The notes beneath the pieces were generated by a model. The model made no database searches. It was given only the letters and a program-made list of their open reading frames with translations, and was not told where the DNA came from. Made by a program: the position numbers and the translations under genes. Positions 33,141-42,180 of a stretch of DNA of 52,559 nucleotides are shown here, piece by piece. The DNA is taken from positions 1 to 52,559 of the forward strand of contig JAJZET010000016.1 in assembly GCA_021805685.1 (NCBI GenBank), written 5' to 3'. Source of the DNA: Pseudomonadota bacterium. Its GTDB lineage: Bacteria; Pseudomonadota; Gammaproteobacteria; Xanthomonadales; Rhodanobacteraceae. The first letter of the stretch is position 1; each line of letters opens with the position of its first letter.

Positions 33141-34526
33141 TCAACCCTCGGGGATGTACATCAGTTCCACGCGCCGGTTGCGCGCACGGTTGGCCGGCAG
33201 GTTCGGCGGCAGCGCGATGGGCTGCGAATCTCCCGCGCCGCTGGCTTCGAGCCGGCCCGGGTTGTCCAGGCCCTCGCTCAGCACCTTGAGCACCGCATTT
33301 GCGCGCGCCGTGGAGAGCGCGAAGTTGTCCTTGAACTTCAGCGAGTGGATCGGCTGGTCGTCGGTATGCCCCACCACGATCACCCGTCCAGGCACCTGGT
33401 TCAGTGCCGCGGTGATCTTGTGCAGCAGCGGCAGCTCGGCATCGGCCACGTCCACGCCGCCGGATGCGAACATGCCGTTGGCGGAAAGACGCACCAGCTC
33501 GCGGCCGTTGCCCTGCTCGATGATCACCAACTGCCCGGCCTGCTCTTCCGGCGACAGCAGTTGCTTCAGCGTGGGATGCGCGGGTGGCGGGTGCGCCTGG
33601 TCCAGCTGCTGTGCCGCGGGCGGCGTGGCGCTCTCCAGGCCGACCTGCGCCAGCCGCGCGCTGATGGGCGCGGACAGCGCGTTCAGCCGCGCATGGAAAT
33701 ATACGAACGAACCCAGCAGCACGCAGGCTGCCGCAGCCACGATCACCCACAGCGGGACATAGCGGATCAGCGGATTGCGCTTGTCCTGGATGCCTCGCCA
33801 GTGCGGCGCCAGCTCCTGCGCCGCCGGCGCGCGCTGCGCGCGGATGCGCCGATACAGGTCCTCCTGGATGTCGGCCAGCTTGGCGCGGCCGCCCGCCTCG
33901 ATCAGGTAGCGCCCACCGAAGCCCAGCGCAAGGCAGATGTACATCAGCTCGATCAGGTCGAGGTGCCTGGAGAAATCCGCGCTCAACCGCTCGAGGATCT
34001 GGAAGAATTTCGCGCCGCCGTAGGACTCGCCGTGGAACACCACCAGCAGGGTCTGCTGCGCCCAACCGCTCTGTTCGCCCCAGGGCGAGTTGAGCACGGC
34101 TTCGTCCAGCATCGCGCACAACACGTAACGCGCGGCCAGCGCGGTCTGCTGCGGGATGTTGGCCTGTTGCGCATGCGCCTCGAACTGGCGCACCTGGGAC
34201 ACCGTCTGCTCGCGCAGACGGGTCGCGTCGGGCGGCGTGGCGCTGTGGCGCAGTTGCACCGAGAGCAACAGCAGCGCGCTGGCCGCCTGCACCAGCGGGT
34301 TCATACCGCCGCCGAGGAAGGCGCTGATCTCGGCCGGCGCGACCGACGTCGCACGCGGGGCGGCTGCCGGCGCGGGAGCGTAGGCCGCAGGGGCGGCCGG
34401 TGGCGGTGCATACGGCGCCTGTGCCTGTGCCGGCGCCGGCGTTGCCGCGGGCGCACCGCCGCGTGGACGCACCACGGTGGCATCGCGCATCGCATCGTCG
34501 TCGTAAGGCCCTTTGGGCGTGTTCAT
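33141..34526 (-). CDS. tssL: Type VI secretion protein TssL with OmpA-like peptidoglycan-binding domain
   Basis: The protein has 461 residues from the ATG at 34526 (MNTPKGPYDDD), chosen over a frame extending back into tssK. An Ala/Pro-rich N-terminal tail contains DATVVRP with Thr17. The DotU/TssL cytoplasmic helical domain (about 85-260) has YVLCAMLDEAVLNSPWG. A transmembrane helix (about 285-305) and a periplasmic OmpA domain (about 360-461: VVGHTDDQPI, LSTARANAV, NRRVELMY) follow. This is a specialised TssL that binds peptidoglycan itself. The Thr17 context resembles the TssL threonine phosphorylated by PpkA and read by Fha in Agrobacterium. Confidence 0.96.
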   Translation of the reverse strand: MNTPKGPYDDDAMRDATVVRPRGGAPAATPAPAQAQAPYAPPPAAPAAYAPAPAAAPRATSVAPAEISAFLGGGMNPLVQAASALLLLSVQLRHSATPPDATRLREQTVSQVRQFEAHAQQANIPQQTALAARYVLCAMLDEAVLNSPWGEQSGWAQQTLLVVFHGESYGGAKFFQILERLSADFSRHLDLIELMYICLALGFGGRYLIEAGGRAKLADIQEDLYRRIRAQRAPAAQELAPHWRGIQDKRNPLIRYVPLWVIVAAAACVLLGSFVYFHARLNALSAPISARLAQVGLESATPPAAQQLDQAHPPPAHPTLKQLLSPEEQAGQLVIIEQGNGRELVRLSANGMFASGGVDVADAELPLLHKITAALNQVPGRVIVVGHTDDQPIHSLKFKDNFALSTARANAVLKVLSEGLDNPGRLEASGAGDSQPIALPPNLPANRARNRRVELMYIPEG

Positions 34527-34530
34527 GACC

Positions 34531-35871
34531 TCAGCCTCCCCTGATCGCCCAGAGCTGCAGGTCCAGCCCTGCGAAACCGCTGCCGAAATGGAACGCGATG
34601 CCACCGGAGGTCTTCAGCTCGCGCCACATCGCCGCATGGCGGTCGAACTCGAAATACAGATAGCCGGCGTTGTACGGAATCTGCCGCGGTGCCACCGGCA
34701 TCGGTGACACCGGGATACCCGGCAACTGCAGGTTCACCAGGTCGCGGATCTTCTCCACCGGGCCGATCTTCGACTGCGCAGGCAATTGCCGGCGCAGTTC
34801 CTCGGATTTCACGTCGGCCTTGGCAGCCAGCACGAACGCGGCGTTGTCCAGCAGGGTGAGGTCGGGCACCACCGCCACCCACACGCCGAACTTGCGCTCC
34901 TGCAGCGGGATCGGCGTGGCCGTCTGCTCCATCACTGCGCTGAGGCTGGCACGTAGCGCGGCGATCAGCGGCTCGAAACTCTCGCGCAGGGCCTCGTGGC
35001 GGTAGGGTGGCAGCGCGGACGGCCGCTTGCCCGGCGCAGTGAAGGTAGCCAGTTCGCCCGCCATCGACACCAGCGTGCGGTAAAGCTCCTCGGGATGCAG
35101 CAAGGGCGCCTCGGCCAGATGCGCGACCAACGGCTGACAGCGGTTCACCACCTGCAGCAGCAGGAAGTCCGCGATCTCCGCCGCGCCGCCGCGATCGGTC
35201 AGCGCCACACGGCTCGCCAGCGCCTCGCCGCGCTGGTGCAGCATGCCCAGCAGCTCGGTGAGAAAGGTCACCAGCCGAGGCACCGCCTGCGTGGAGAGGC
35301 CGGTGGGCATGAAGGCGTCGTCCAGCATCACGCGACGGTCGGTGCGGCACTCCACGATGCGCGCCAACGGTATGCGGGTGAGCCCTTCCATCGGTTGCGA
35401 CTGCGGCAGCAGGCGGCTGCTCATGCCCCCCACTTCCAGCGGCGTGGTGCCGTCGGTGCTACCGGAGGCGTCGCGCACCTCGGCCTCGCGCACGCGGAAG
35501 CGGAACAGCTTCTCCGCCGGCGCCTCGGGTCGCCCGCTGTCGGGTTGGGTGGGCGAGCGCAGCGGCAAGGTGAGGTACACGGTCTGGTCACGCCAGTTCG
35601 CATCCACCTCCAGTGGCGGCGGCAGCGGATCGTCGCTGGGCATCGCGAACGGGGTGCCGTCAGGGAAGATGCCGCGCGCACGCTTGATGCCGAGCTTGCC
35701 GATGGCGAGCAGGTCGGCCTCCAGTTCCAGTTCGTGGAAGCCCCAGGCGTGCGGACGCAGGTTGCCTGCGCGCAGTTCCACGAAGCGCTCCAGGTAGCGC
35801 TCCTGCTGTTGCAGGTGTTGCGGCCGGAGGAACAGGCCCTCGCTCCAAACCACCTTGTTGTTCTGCGTCAT
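34531..35871 (-). CDS. tssK: Type VI secretion baseplate protein TssK
   Basis: The protein has 446 residues, the usual length. The N-terminal signature VVWSEGLFLRPQHLQQQERYLE is diagnostic. It ends in a beta-rich head domain (DRHAAMWRELKTSGGIAFHFG). TssK is cytoplasmic, joins the baseplate to the TssL/TssM membrane complex and is essential for T6SS. The tssL ATG lies 4 bases downstream, consistent with one operon. Confidence 0.97.
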   Translation of the reverse strand: MTQNNKVVWSEGLFLRPQHLQQQERYLERFVELRAGNLRPHAWGFHELELEADLLAIGKLGIKRARGIFPDGTPFAMPSDDPLPPPLEVDANWRDQTVYLTLPLRSPTQPDSGRPEAPAEKLFRFRVREAEVRDASGSTDGTTPLEVGGMSSRLLPQSQPMEGLTRIPLARIVECRTDRRVMLDDAFMPTGLSTQAVPRLVTFLTELLGMLHQRGEALASRVALTDRGGAAEIADFLLLQVVNRCQPLVAHLAEAPLLHPEELYRTLVSMAGELATFTAPGKRPSALPPYRHEALRESFEPLIAALRASLSAVMEQTATPIPLQERKFGVWVAVVPDLTLLDNAAFVLAAKADVKSEELRRQLPAQSKIGPVEKIRDLVNLQLPGIPVSPMPVAPRQIPYNAGYLYFEFDRHAAMWRELKTSGGIAFHFGSGFAGLDLQLWAIRGG

Positions 35872-35910
35872 GCGTTCGCTCGCTTGTCGTTGTACTCGCC
35901 GGCCCGCGGG

Positions 35911-37233
35911 TTACGGGCGTCGCGCCGGACCTGACCGCAGCGCCGATTTCAGCCGCGCCAGTTGTTCCTCATAGGCCCGCGCAAACTCGTCGCCAAAGAG
36001 GCGCCGGAAGCATTCGTCGGGATTGCCCATCAGCTCTTCGAAGTGCTCGCGGTAGCGGTCCCAGTAGCGACCCTTGCCGCCGAAGGCCGCGCGCTTGGCA
36101 CCGCCGTCGGCCTCGTGCTCGAAACGGTCGGGATTGAAGTGCACCAGCAGCGATTCGAACGCCGCACGCACGCCGGCCAGCATCGCCATCTGGTGGCAGC
36201 GGATGTCCTCGAAGGCATCCTGGAACGCGGCGCTGCCGGACAGGAAAGCCGGTCCGTTCGGCGCAAGGATGCGCTGGATCGCCTCGTCCGGCGTGGGTGC
36301 GAACTTCAGCGGGTTGTTTTCCGAACGCTGGATGATGGTCACCGGCAGGCGGAAGGTGTTCTTGATCTCGGCGCGCGCGCGCAGCACCTCCATCACGCCG
36401 TCGGCCACCACGTGCAGGATCTGCTCCAGCTCTGGCGACAGTCCGGTGGCCGCCAGCGGCGCCGCGGCTGGGACGGCGAAGGCAGCGACCGGCGGCGGTG
36501 CGGCGGCAGGCGGCACCGCGACGGGCGGCGCAACCGGTGCGGCCGGTTCCGGCGGGGGCGCGAAGTCGCCCATCGTCAGATCCCAGTTTTCCGGCAGTAC
36601 CTGCGCCTGGCGCTGCACGTCGGTGATCGGCGGGCGGAAGTGGTCGGCCATGCCCGCGCTGTGGTTCCAGCTCGGAACCGGTTCCGCCGGCAAGGGGGCG
36701 GGCGCCGCGGCCGGCGACGCATAAGGGGCGTCGAGGAAGCTCAGCGGATCGAGGTCACCGCTGATCGCGCCCGCCGCATCGGGTATCAGGCTGGGGCCGG
36801 CGGCCGCGGCCGGTGCGCCCAGCGGTGCCAGCAGATCGGACAAGCCGAAGTCCGCCAGGGGATCGCCGGCCAGCGGTGCCGGCACGGCGGCCGGCGCCGG
36901 CTCGGGTGCGGGCGCCGCGGGCGCCTGTACCTGCACGGAAATCTCGAACGTGTCGATCTGCAGGCGGTCGCCGTGCTTGAGCGCGGCGGGTTCGCCCTTG
37001 GCCAGCGGCGCGCCATTGAGCAACATGCCGTTGGTGCTGCGATCCTCGATGAAATAGATCCCGTTGAGGCAGCGCACCATGGCGTGGATGCGCGAGACCC
37101 CTGGCGCGGCCAGCACCCAGTCACAATCCTCCGAACGGCCCACGCTGCCGCCGATGCCCTCGAAGGATTTCTGGCTGCGGCTGCCGAACTGTGTGGCCTG
37201 CTGGCCGAGTACCGCCAATGTCAGTGCCTGCAT
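35911..37233 (-). CDS. tagH: T6SS-associated FHA-domain protein TagH (Fha)
   Basis: The protein has 440 residues from the ATG at 37233. The FHA domain (about 1-100) keeps the phosphothreonine-binding residues: Gly32-Arg33 (VGRSEDCD), SRIH (47-50) and STNG (66-69). A long Ala/Pro linker leads to the TagH C-terminal domain (about 255-430: ILHVVADGVMEVLRARAEIKN, then FLSGSAAFQDAFEDI and HQMAMLAGVRAAFESLL). It should read threonines phosphorylated by PpkA and promote T6SS assembly. Its start lies 8 bases after the DUF6931 gene. Confidence 0.93.
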   Translation of the reverse strand: MQALTLAVLGQQATQFGSRSQKSFEGIGGSVGRSEDCDWVLAAPGVSRIHAMVRCLNGIYFIEDRSTNGMLLNGAPLAKGEPAALKHGDRLQIDTFEISVQVQAPAAPAPEPAPAAVPAPLAGDPLADFGLSDLLAPLGAPAAAAGPSLIPDAAGAISGDLDPLSFLDAPYASPAAAPAPLPAEPVPSWNHSAGMADHFRPPITDVQRQAQVLPENWDLTMGDFAPPPEPAAPVAPPVAVPPAAAPPPVAAFAVPAAAPLAATGLSPELEQILHVVADGVMEVLRARAEIKNTFRLPVTIIQRSENNPLKFAPTPDEAIQRILAPNGPAFLSGSAAFQDAFEDIRCHQMAMLAGVRAAFESLLVHFNPDRFEHEADGGAKRAAFGGKGRYWDRYREHFEELMGNPDECFRRLFGDEFARAYEEQLARLKSALRSGPARRP

Positions 37234-37241
37234 CGACACGC

Positions 37242-37796
37242 CTACGCTCCGCTGGTGCCCGCAGCGGCGTCGCCGGTGCCGAGCAGGCTGAGGGCACGGG
37301 CGACGAACTCCGCGCGGCGTGCCGCGAAGCGTTCGGCCACCAGCGCGGCCATCAGGTTGACCGCCGCCACCGTGGCACAGGCGGTGAGATGTTCCGGCGG
37401 GGGCACCGGGGTTTCCTGCGCGGACGGCGCCAGGCTTCCGCCCGACCAGCCAGCCGCCGCGGCCAGCCACGCGCCCAGCGATTTGTAGCCGCCGGAGTTG
37501 GCGAATTCGAAGGCGGCGCGGCGGTTGCTTTCGGTGGGCTCGCGCACCCACTTCTCCGCCAGCGAGGCACCCGCCTTGTCCTCCAGTTCCAGCGGCTGGT
37601 CACGCGCGCACTGGCACAGCCACGCCACCGCGTACCGCTTGGGCAACAGCCGCGCCAACAACTTCACCGCGTCCGGCATGACGCCTGCATCCAGCAGCGC
37701 CTGCACCGCCGCCTGCGGCGTCATGTCCGGACGCAGGCAGGCCGTCGCCTCGGGCGACAGGCCCATCTGCATCGATGCTTGCATGATCGTGGACAT
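37242..37796 (-). CDS. DUF6931 family T6SS-associated protein
   Basis: This 184-residue cytoplasmic protein has no signal or membrane segment. A very strong Shine-Dalgarno (GAGGGGGAG) precedes the ATG. It is mostly helical, with ALLDAGVMPDAVKLLARLLPKRYAVAWLC in the first third (about 32-62), an EKWVREPTESNRRAAFEFA middle, and a hydrophobic Ala-rich C-terminal part. The layout matches DUF6931 proteins found beside vgrG and tagH in T6SS clusters. The role is unknown; position suggests an adaptor for VgrG or its cargo. Confidence 0.75.
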   Translation of the reverse strand: MSTIMQASMQMGLSPEATACLRPDMTPQAAVQALLDAGVMPDAVKLLARLLPKRYAVAWLCQCARDQPLELEDKAGASLAEKWVREPTESNRRAAFEFANSGGYKSLGAWLAAAAGWSGGSLAPSAQETPVPPPEHLTACATVAAVNLMAALVAERFAARRAEFVARALSLLGTGDAAAGTSGA

Positions 37797-37805
37797 GGCT
37801 CCCCC

Positions 37806-39830
37806 TCAGCCGATCATCGTGATACCGCCAGCGAGCTTCGCCATGCCGTCGCCGGTGAGCTGCAGCATCGCCCCTTTCACCGTGGTCATCGCGCCACCCT
37901 CCACGTTCATCATCGCGTCCGAGTGCACCTTCACGCTGGCCCCGCCGCCGATGTCCACCGAGGCCTGGCCGGCCATTTTTATCGTCGCGTCACCGGTGAC
38001 CTTGATGTTGACGCCCTTGATCTCGACATCGCCCGAGCTCGTCAGCTTGATGCTGGAAGCGCCGCAGACCAGCTCGATCTCGGTGCCCGCGTCGAGCTTG
38101 AACTTCTGGCCGATGCTGGTGGAGCCGTTGTTGCTGACCTTGAGCGTGTCGTCGTTCTGCACCGTGACGCTGCGGTTGTTCTTCACCGTCTCGGTCTGGT
38201 TGTTGTCGACGGTGAGCGTCTGGTCGTGCTTGACGGTAGTGGTCTGGTCGTTCTTGACGGTGATCGTCTCGTCGTGGTCGATGACGACCACGTGGTCGTT
38301 CTCCACCTCCTCGTGCATGTCTTTCTGCGCATGCATGAAGAAGTCTTCGCTGCCCTTCTTGTCCTCGAAGCGCAGCTCGTTGAAGTCGTCGGTGCCGCCG
38401 AGCAGGCTGCGGCTCTTGATGCCGCTCTGGGTCTTGTTGTCGGGCAACGCATAGGGCGGCATGTTGTCGGCGTTGTAAACGCTACCGATCACCAGCGGGC
38501 GATCGGGATCCCCTTCCAGGAAGCTGATCACCACCTCCTGGCCGATCCTCGGGATGCTCACCGCACCCCAGCTCTTGCCGGCCCAGGCCGATGCCACCCG
38601 CACGGGGCAGGAGCTTTGGGCATTCTTCTTGTCCGGCTTGTTCCAGTGGAAAGTGACCTGGATGCGGCCGTACTTGTCCACGGCGATGTCTTCGGCCGTG
38701 TCGCTGCCAGTGACCACCGCCGTCTGCAGGCCGACAACCATCGGCTTGACCGCGACCGGCATGGTGCGGAAAGGCTGCTTACTCGGGATCGCGATGAAAT
38801 TGCAGAAGAGCTGCTCGCCCTCCTCGCCCTGCATGGGGTTCTCGATGTGGATGGTGGAACCGACCACCAGGTATTCTTGGTTGAGCTTGTCCTGCGGAAA
38901 CCCTTTCACCTTGAACAGCGCGCCGGTCAGTAGGCCACCCGCATTGGTCGCACCCGAGAACTGCGATTGCACGGCATTGATCGCCTCGATACGCACCTGC
39001 GCGTAGTGCTTGCCCAGATCGCTGGAGTCGTGCTCGCCGGGGTAGTCGAACGACTCCAGGCCGGACATCGAATGGTTGCCGTCAGCGTTGTTGACCGAAT
39101 CGACGCCTAGCAGCGACGCCTTCGGCTTCAGCGGATCGTAGTCGGTTAGTGAATATTTGATCGTCTGCACTGAGCGCGTCGGCGAGAATTCGGTGAGCGC
39201 GATCTCGTTCAAGGCCCCACTATCGCCCGCCTGTGGCAGGTACGGCAGCGTGGCGAAACCGTCGGTGGCCGAATGCGCACCCAACGAATCGGCCAGCACC
39301 ATGGTGTGCACGCCGTCGGAATGCCGGAAAAAGTAGTAGATGCCTTCCTGCTCCATCAACCGGCTGATGAAATTGAAGTAATCCTCACGGTATTGAACGC
39401 AGTACTCGCGCACAGGGTAGCTCGCGCTAAGGTCGAGCTTGATATCGGTGAAGCCGATTTCTGCGAGTACGGCCTTAATGATGTCCGGTACGGACTGCTT
39501 GAGGTAGATGCGGCAATCCACCTTGTTCAACAGCAACCATGCCTTGGGTACGAGGGTCACCGAGTAGGCCGTGTACGACTTACCCTGGAAGCTCTCGAAA
39601 CCGGTCTGCGATGCCTCGGCAACGATGCCGTTGATATGCCGTTTGAAGTTCCCTTCCTCGTACGCCACCGTGATGGCGCTGCCGAGCAGGGTGAGCAGAT
39701 CGATGCCGTTGTCCTCGCTCCACATTTTCAGCTGGTAGGAATAGAGCCGCCCTAACTGCTCGCTGCCCGAAAGGCTCGCCGCCTTGAGCTTGTCGCCGAG
39801 CGACGACGTCATCGTCATCCGGTAAGTCAT
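37806..39830 (-). CDS. vgrG: T6SS spike protein VgrG (TssI)
   Basis: The protein has 674 residues from the ATG at 39830, preceded by GGGGGACTGG. The gp27-like hub (about 1-380) contains VREYCVQYREDYFNFISRLM and EEGIYYFFRH. The gp5-like OB domain has VTFHWN, SCPVRVASAWAGKSWG and PRIGQEVVISFLEGDPDRP, followed by a TIKV-type beta-helical needle with short repeats (ITVKNDQTTTVKHDQ). The C-terminus ends in ITMIG with no extra effector domain, so this VgrG carries cargo. It heads the operon and faces the GH19 effector gene across 454 bases, which suggests that protein is its cargo. Confidence 0.96.
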   Translation of the reverse strand: MTYRMTMTSSLGDKLKAASLSGSEQLGRLYSYQLKMWSEDNGIDLLTLLGSAITVAYEEGNFKRHINGIVAEASQTGFESFQGKSYTAYSVTLVPKAWLLLNKVDCRIYLKQSVPDIIKAVLAEIGFTDIKLDLSASYPVREYCVQYREDYFNFISRLMEQEGIYYFFRHSDGVHTMVLADSLGAHSATDGFATLPYLPQAGDSGALNEIALTEFSPTRSVQTIKYSLTDYDPLKPKASLLGVDSVNNADGNHSMSGLESFDYPGEHDSSDLGKHYAQVRIEAINAVQSQFSGATNAGGLLTGALFKVKGFPQDKLNQEYLVVGSTIHIENPMQGEEGEQLFCNFIAIPSKQPFRTMPVAVKPMVVGLQTAVVTGSDTAEDIAVDKYGRIQVTFHWNKPDKKNAQSSCPVRVASAWAGKSWGAVSIPRIGQEVVISFLEGDPDRPLVIGSVYNADNMPPYALPDNKTQSGIKSRSLLGGTDDFNELRFEDKKGSEDFFMHAQKDMHEEVENDHVVVIDHDETITVKNDQTTTVKHDQTLTVDNNQTETVKNNRSVTVQNDDTLKVSNNGSTSIGQKFKLDAGTEIELVCGASSIKLTSSGDVEIKGVNIKVTGDATIKMAGQASVDIGGGASVKVHSDAMMNVEGGAMTTVKGAMLQLTGDGMAKLAGGITMIG

Positions 39831-40284
39831 GTCCAGTCCCCCACCAACCGGCAATCCCGGGCCATCGGAACCAGCCGCGATGCGTCGACCGGTGTGAAGC
39901 GCGCGCGCCCAGTCCACCGCCCCGCTGCCATGGGGCAGGCATACCCACCGACGCCAGCACACCCGATGCTCATCCCAGACTCCATCAGCGATCCCCAAAA
40001 CATGCGGGCCCCAGCGGCAACCGCAGGCAGCCTCCCATGGTTCTTATTGCGTAAACCGGCGGAATTTCAGGTCACCTTCGTGCGACAACGCCCAAGGTGA
40101 TCGCAACCGACTGATTAAGCGCATATTTTCGCGAGCACTTAACTCGATCTTGGCATCGGCCGCGGTGCGGCCGTCGGCTACCGACCCCGCCCATCGCTGA
40201 AATACGCGGAGCGATCAACACGTCTAGAATCGTCTTGCGATTCACCGACCCCGAGCCGGTGCGCATCGTCATCGGAGGGAACCC
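39831..40284. promoter_or_regulatory. Divergent intergenic region between vgrG and the GH19 effector
   Basis: These 454 bases must serve the long minus-strand T6SS operon and the plus-strand effector operon. Two AT-richer patches stand out (about 40040-40070 and 40110-40145). I looked for sigma-54 (TGGCAC-N5-TTGCA) and sigma-70 pairs on both strands and found none convincing. GGAGGGA at about 40275 is the ribosome site of the effector gene. No coding frame with family similarity is seen. Confidence 0.5.
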
Positions 40285-41316
40285 ATGGCCCACTACCGCA
40301 ACGCCCACCCGACCGCTCCCGGCACCATTTCGCAGCAAGCCATGCCGGGCCACCACCACGCCAGGGGTTCCGAGCACCCTGCACATGCCGCGGGCGCCAA
40401 ACCCCGACCACGGGTGCTCGGCAAATCCGCCGTAGCGCAATCGGCCGCCGATAAGGCCGCCAACGCCATTTACGTGTGGCAGGGGAAATACGACCGGATC
40501 AAGTTGCAGCAGGGTTTCCTTAGGGAGTTCGGCAAATCGCCCCATTTCAACTCTGCCGCCATCCCCCATTTTGAGCTGCTGGTAGGCTTCATCGAAGCCG
40601 ACACGCGCATTACCGACCTGCGCTGGGCGGCCTATATGCTCGCCACGGTCTACTGGGAAACGACCTCACTCGAGAAGACGATCGCTCCGATATTAGACAA
40701 ACACCACAAGCCGGTCTTGGGTAAGAACGGAAGACCGCTGGTGCGCTCTCGGCAACGCTGGCTAACCACTATGTCGCCCGTCGAGGAGGTGGGCCATGGC
40801 GCACATCGCAACTATTTCCTCCCGGTCAAGGTGGAACCCCTCCCGAAGGGAGGCGCACGGGTTACGGAGCAGGATGGCGATCAATTCACAGTAACCGCCG
40901 AGGGCAACTATAAGGCGATCACCCAGGGCGCCAGGCTGGGCACGGCCCCAACGCAGAAAGCGACTACCATCTACAAAGACGACAAAGGCAGCGAGTTCGC
41001 GTACTACGGGCGCGGCTACGTGCAGCTGACTTGGTGGTCGAACTATGCAAAGGCCAGCACCGAACTCAACCTCGGACTCCAGTTGCTGTTGAACCCGGAC
41101 GACGTGCTGCAACCCCAAATCGCCTACAAGGTGATGGCGCACGGCATGCTGACGGGCAAGGGCTTCGCCAACGGCAGGAAGTTCTCCACCTACTTCCATG
41201 GCGTCAAGACCGACTACGTCGGGGCCCGCCGCATGGTCAACGGCATCGACCACGCGGCGGACATCGCCGGCATCGCACGACAGTTCGAGACGATCCTGAT
41301 AGCCGCAAAATCCTGA
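40285..41316 (+). CDS. T6SS lysozyme-type effector, GH19 (chitinase/muramidase-like)
   Basis: The protein has 343 residues with no signal peptide, as expected for a T6SS-delivered toxin. The N-terminal about 50 residues are His/Pro/Ala-rich and disordered. The catalytic domain starts near 65. MLATVYWETTSLE (about 118-130, putative catalytic Glu125) and YYGRGYVQLTWWSNY (240-254) are the GH19 lysozyme/chitinase signature, and GARRMVNGIDHAADIA (313-328) closes the fold. It should cut peptidoglycan glycan strands in the periplasm of the target cell. It is divergent from vgrG and is followed after 12 bases by a gene with a lysozyme-inhibitor-type domain, the expected immunity partner. Confidence 0.85.
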   Translation: MAHYRNAHPTAPGTISQQAMPGHHHARGSEHPAHAAGAKPRPRVLGKSAVAQSAADKAANAIYVWQGKYDRIKLQQGFLREFGKSPHFNSAAIPHFELLVGFIEADTRITDLRWAAYMLATVYWETTSLEKTIAPILDKHHKPVLGKNGRPLVRSRQRWLTTMSPVEEVGHGAHRNYFLPVKVEPLPKGGARVTEQDGDQFTVTAEGNYKAITQGARLGTAPTQKATTIYKDDKGSEFAYYGRGYVQLTWWSNYAKASTELNLGLQLLLNPDDVLQPQIAYKVMAHGMLTGKGFANGRKFSTYFHGVKTDYVGARRMVNGIDHAADIAGIARQFETILIAAKS

Positions 41317-41328
41317 GTCGAGCCATAC

Positions 41329-42120
41329 ATGCGTCTACTGCATCTCCATCGCCCGTCGCTGCGCCTGCTCGGGGCAATCATTGCCTGCTGCGCTGCCGTG
41401 CAAGCGGCCGCCGCTACCACACCGGCCGCATTGCAAGGGCGCTGGGAGGTGATCCAGGTCGCCGTTGACCACCAGGATCAACCTCACTGGCTTTACTTTC
41501 CCGACGACCCTCGCCTGCTTGGCCGCCAGCTCGTCATCGATGACGCAGGCATCCGGCTCGACGATGGCTCGCACACCTGCGACGCCCCCGCCTTCACCGC
41601 ACTGCCAGCCGACAAGCTCCAGCACTTCATCGGCACCCGCTTTCCGCGCCCGGCATCCTTCGAAATGCCCACGCAGCCGACCCTTGCGGATTTCGGCCTT
41701 CGACTCGCCGACATGTCGATCACACCGCTACAGGTGCACTGCGCGCCCGAACAATCACCATGGAACGGCGCATGGCTGGTGCCGGCCTTCGGCGACCGCC
41801 TACTGACGAATTACGACGGTAGCGGCGAGATACTCGTATTGCGCAAACATAACACCCACCAGCCGATACACGCCTCATTTGCTTGTTCAAAGGCGCACAG
41901 CCCGGCCGAGAGGACCATCTGCGCATCCGCGACGCTTGCCGGCTACGACCGCAGCGTAGCCGCTGCCTATCGGTTCGCCTTGCGACGGTCCGGCGACGAC
42001 GCCAGCTCCCTGCGCAAAGCCCAACGCAAGTGGATCGAGTCGCGCGACGCTTGTGGCACTGACGCCAACTGCCTCGTCGACAGCATGCGCAATCGCATCG
42101 ACCAGTTGATGCAGCAGTGA
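41329..42120 (+). CDS. Periplasmic LprI/DUF1311-type protein, candidate immunity to the GH19 effector
   Basis: The protein has 263 residues. A signal peptide (1-28, cleavage near AAA-AT) sends it to the periplasm, where the GH19 effector acts. The N-terminal part (about 30-175) has GRWEVIQV and paired Cys. The C-terminal part (about 180-263) has the LprI (DUF1311) pattern: FACSKAHSPAERTICASATLA, DRSVAAAYR, RKWIESRDACGTDANCL. LprI-family proteins are known as lysozyme inhibitors, for example in Mycobacterium tuberculosis. The spacing of 12 bases from the effector gene indicates co-transcription. Immunity is inference from family, location signal and position. Confidence 0.82.
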   Translation: MRLLHLHRPSLRLLGAIIACCAAVQAAAATTPAALQGRWEVIQVAVDHQDQPHWLYFPDDPRLLGRQLVIDDAGIRLDDGSHTCDAPAFTALPADKLQHFIGTRFPRPASFEMPTQPTLADFGLRLADMSITPLQVHCAPEQSPWNGAWLVPAFGDRLLTNYDGSGEILVLRKHNTHQPIHASFACSKAHSPAERTICASATLAGYDRSVAAAYRFALRRSGDDASSLRKAQRKWIESRDACGTDANCLVDSMRNRIDQLMQQ

Positions 42121-42168
42121 TGATCTGCGCGAATTGCGTAGCGTTTGACGAGTTATCTCAAGCTCGGC
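42107..42168. repeat. Dispersed 62-base repeat, copy 1 (3' end of the immunity gene)
   Basis: The blocks TGATGCnGCAGTGATGATCTGCG, TTTGACGAGTTAnCTCAA and GCTCGGC recur at 43830-43894 with the same 14-base spacing between the first two blocks. Here the repeat includes the stop codon of the immunity gene. Confidence 0.75.
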
Positions 42169-42180
42169 GTGGGCCCATCG

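Noticed and set aside
29084-33289. Plus-strand open frame of 1401 codons opposite tssM and tagF
   Set aside because: tssM is unmistakable (Walker A, three helices, IcmF domain). The antisense frame is a codon-bias shadow despite its length.
39831-40284. Sigma-54 promoter for the T6SS operon
   Set aside because: A TGGCAT near 40153 has no correctly spaced TTGC partner on either strand.
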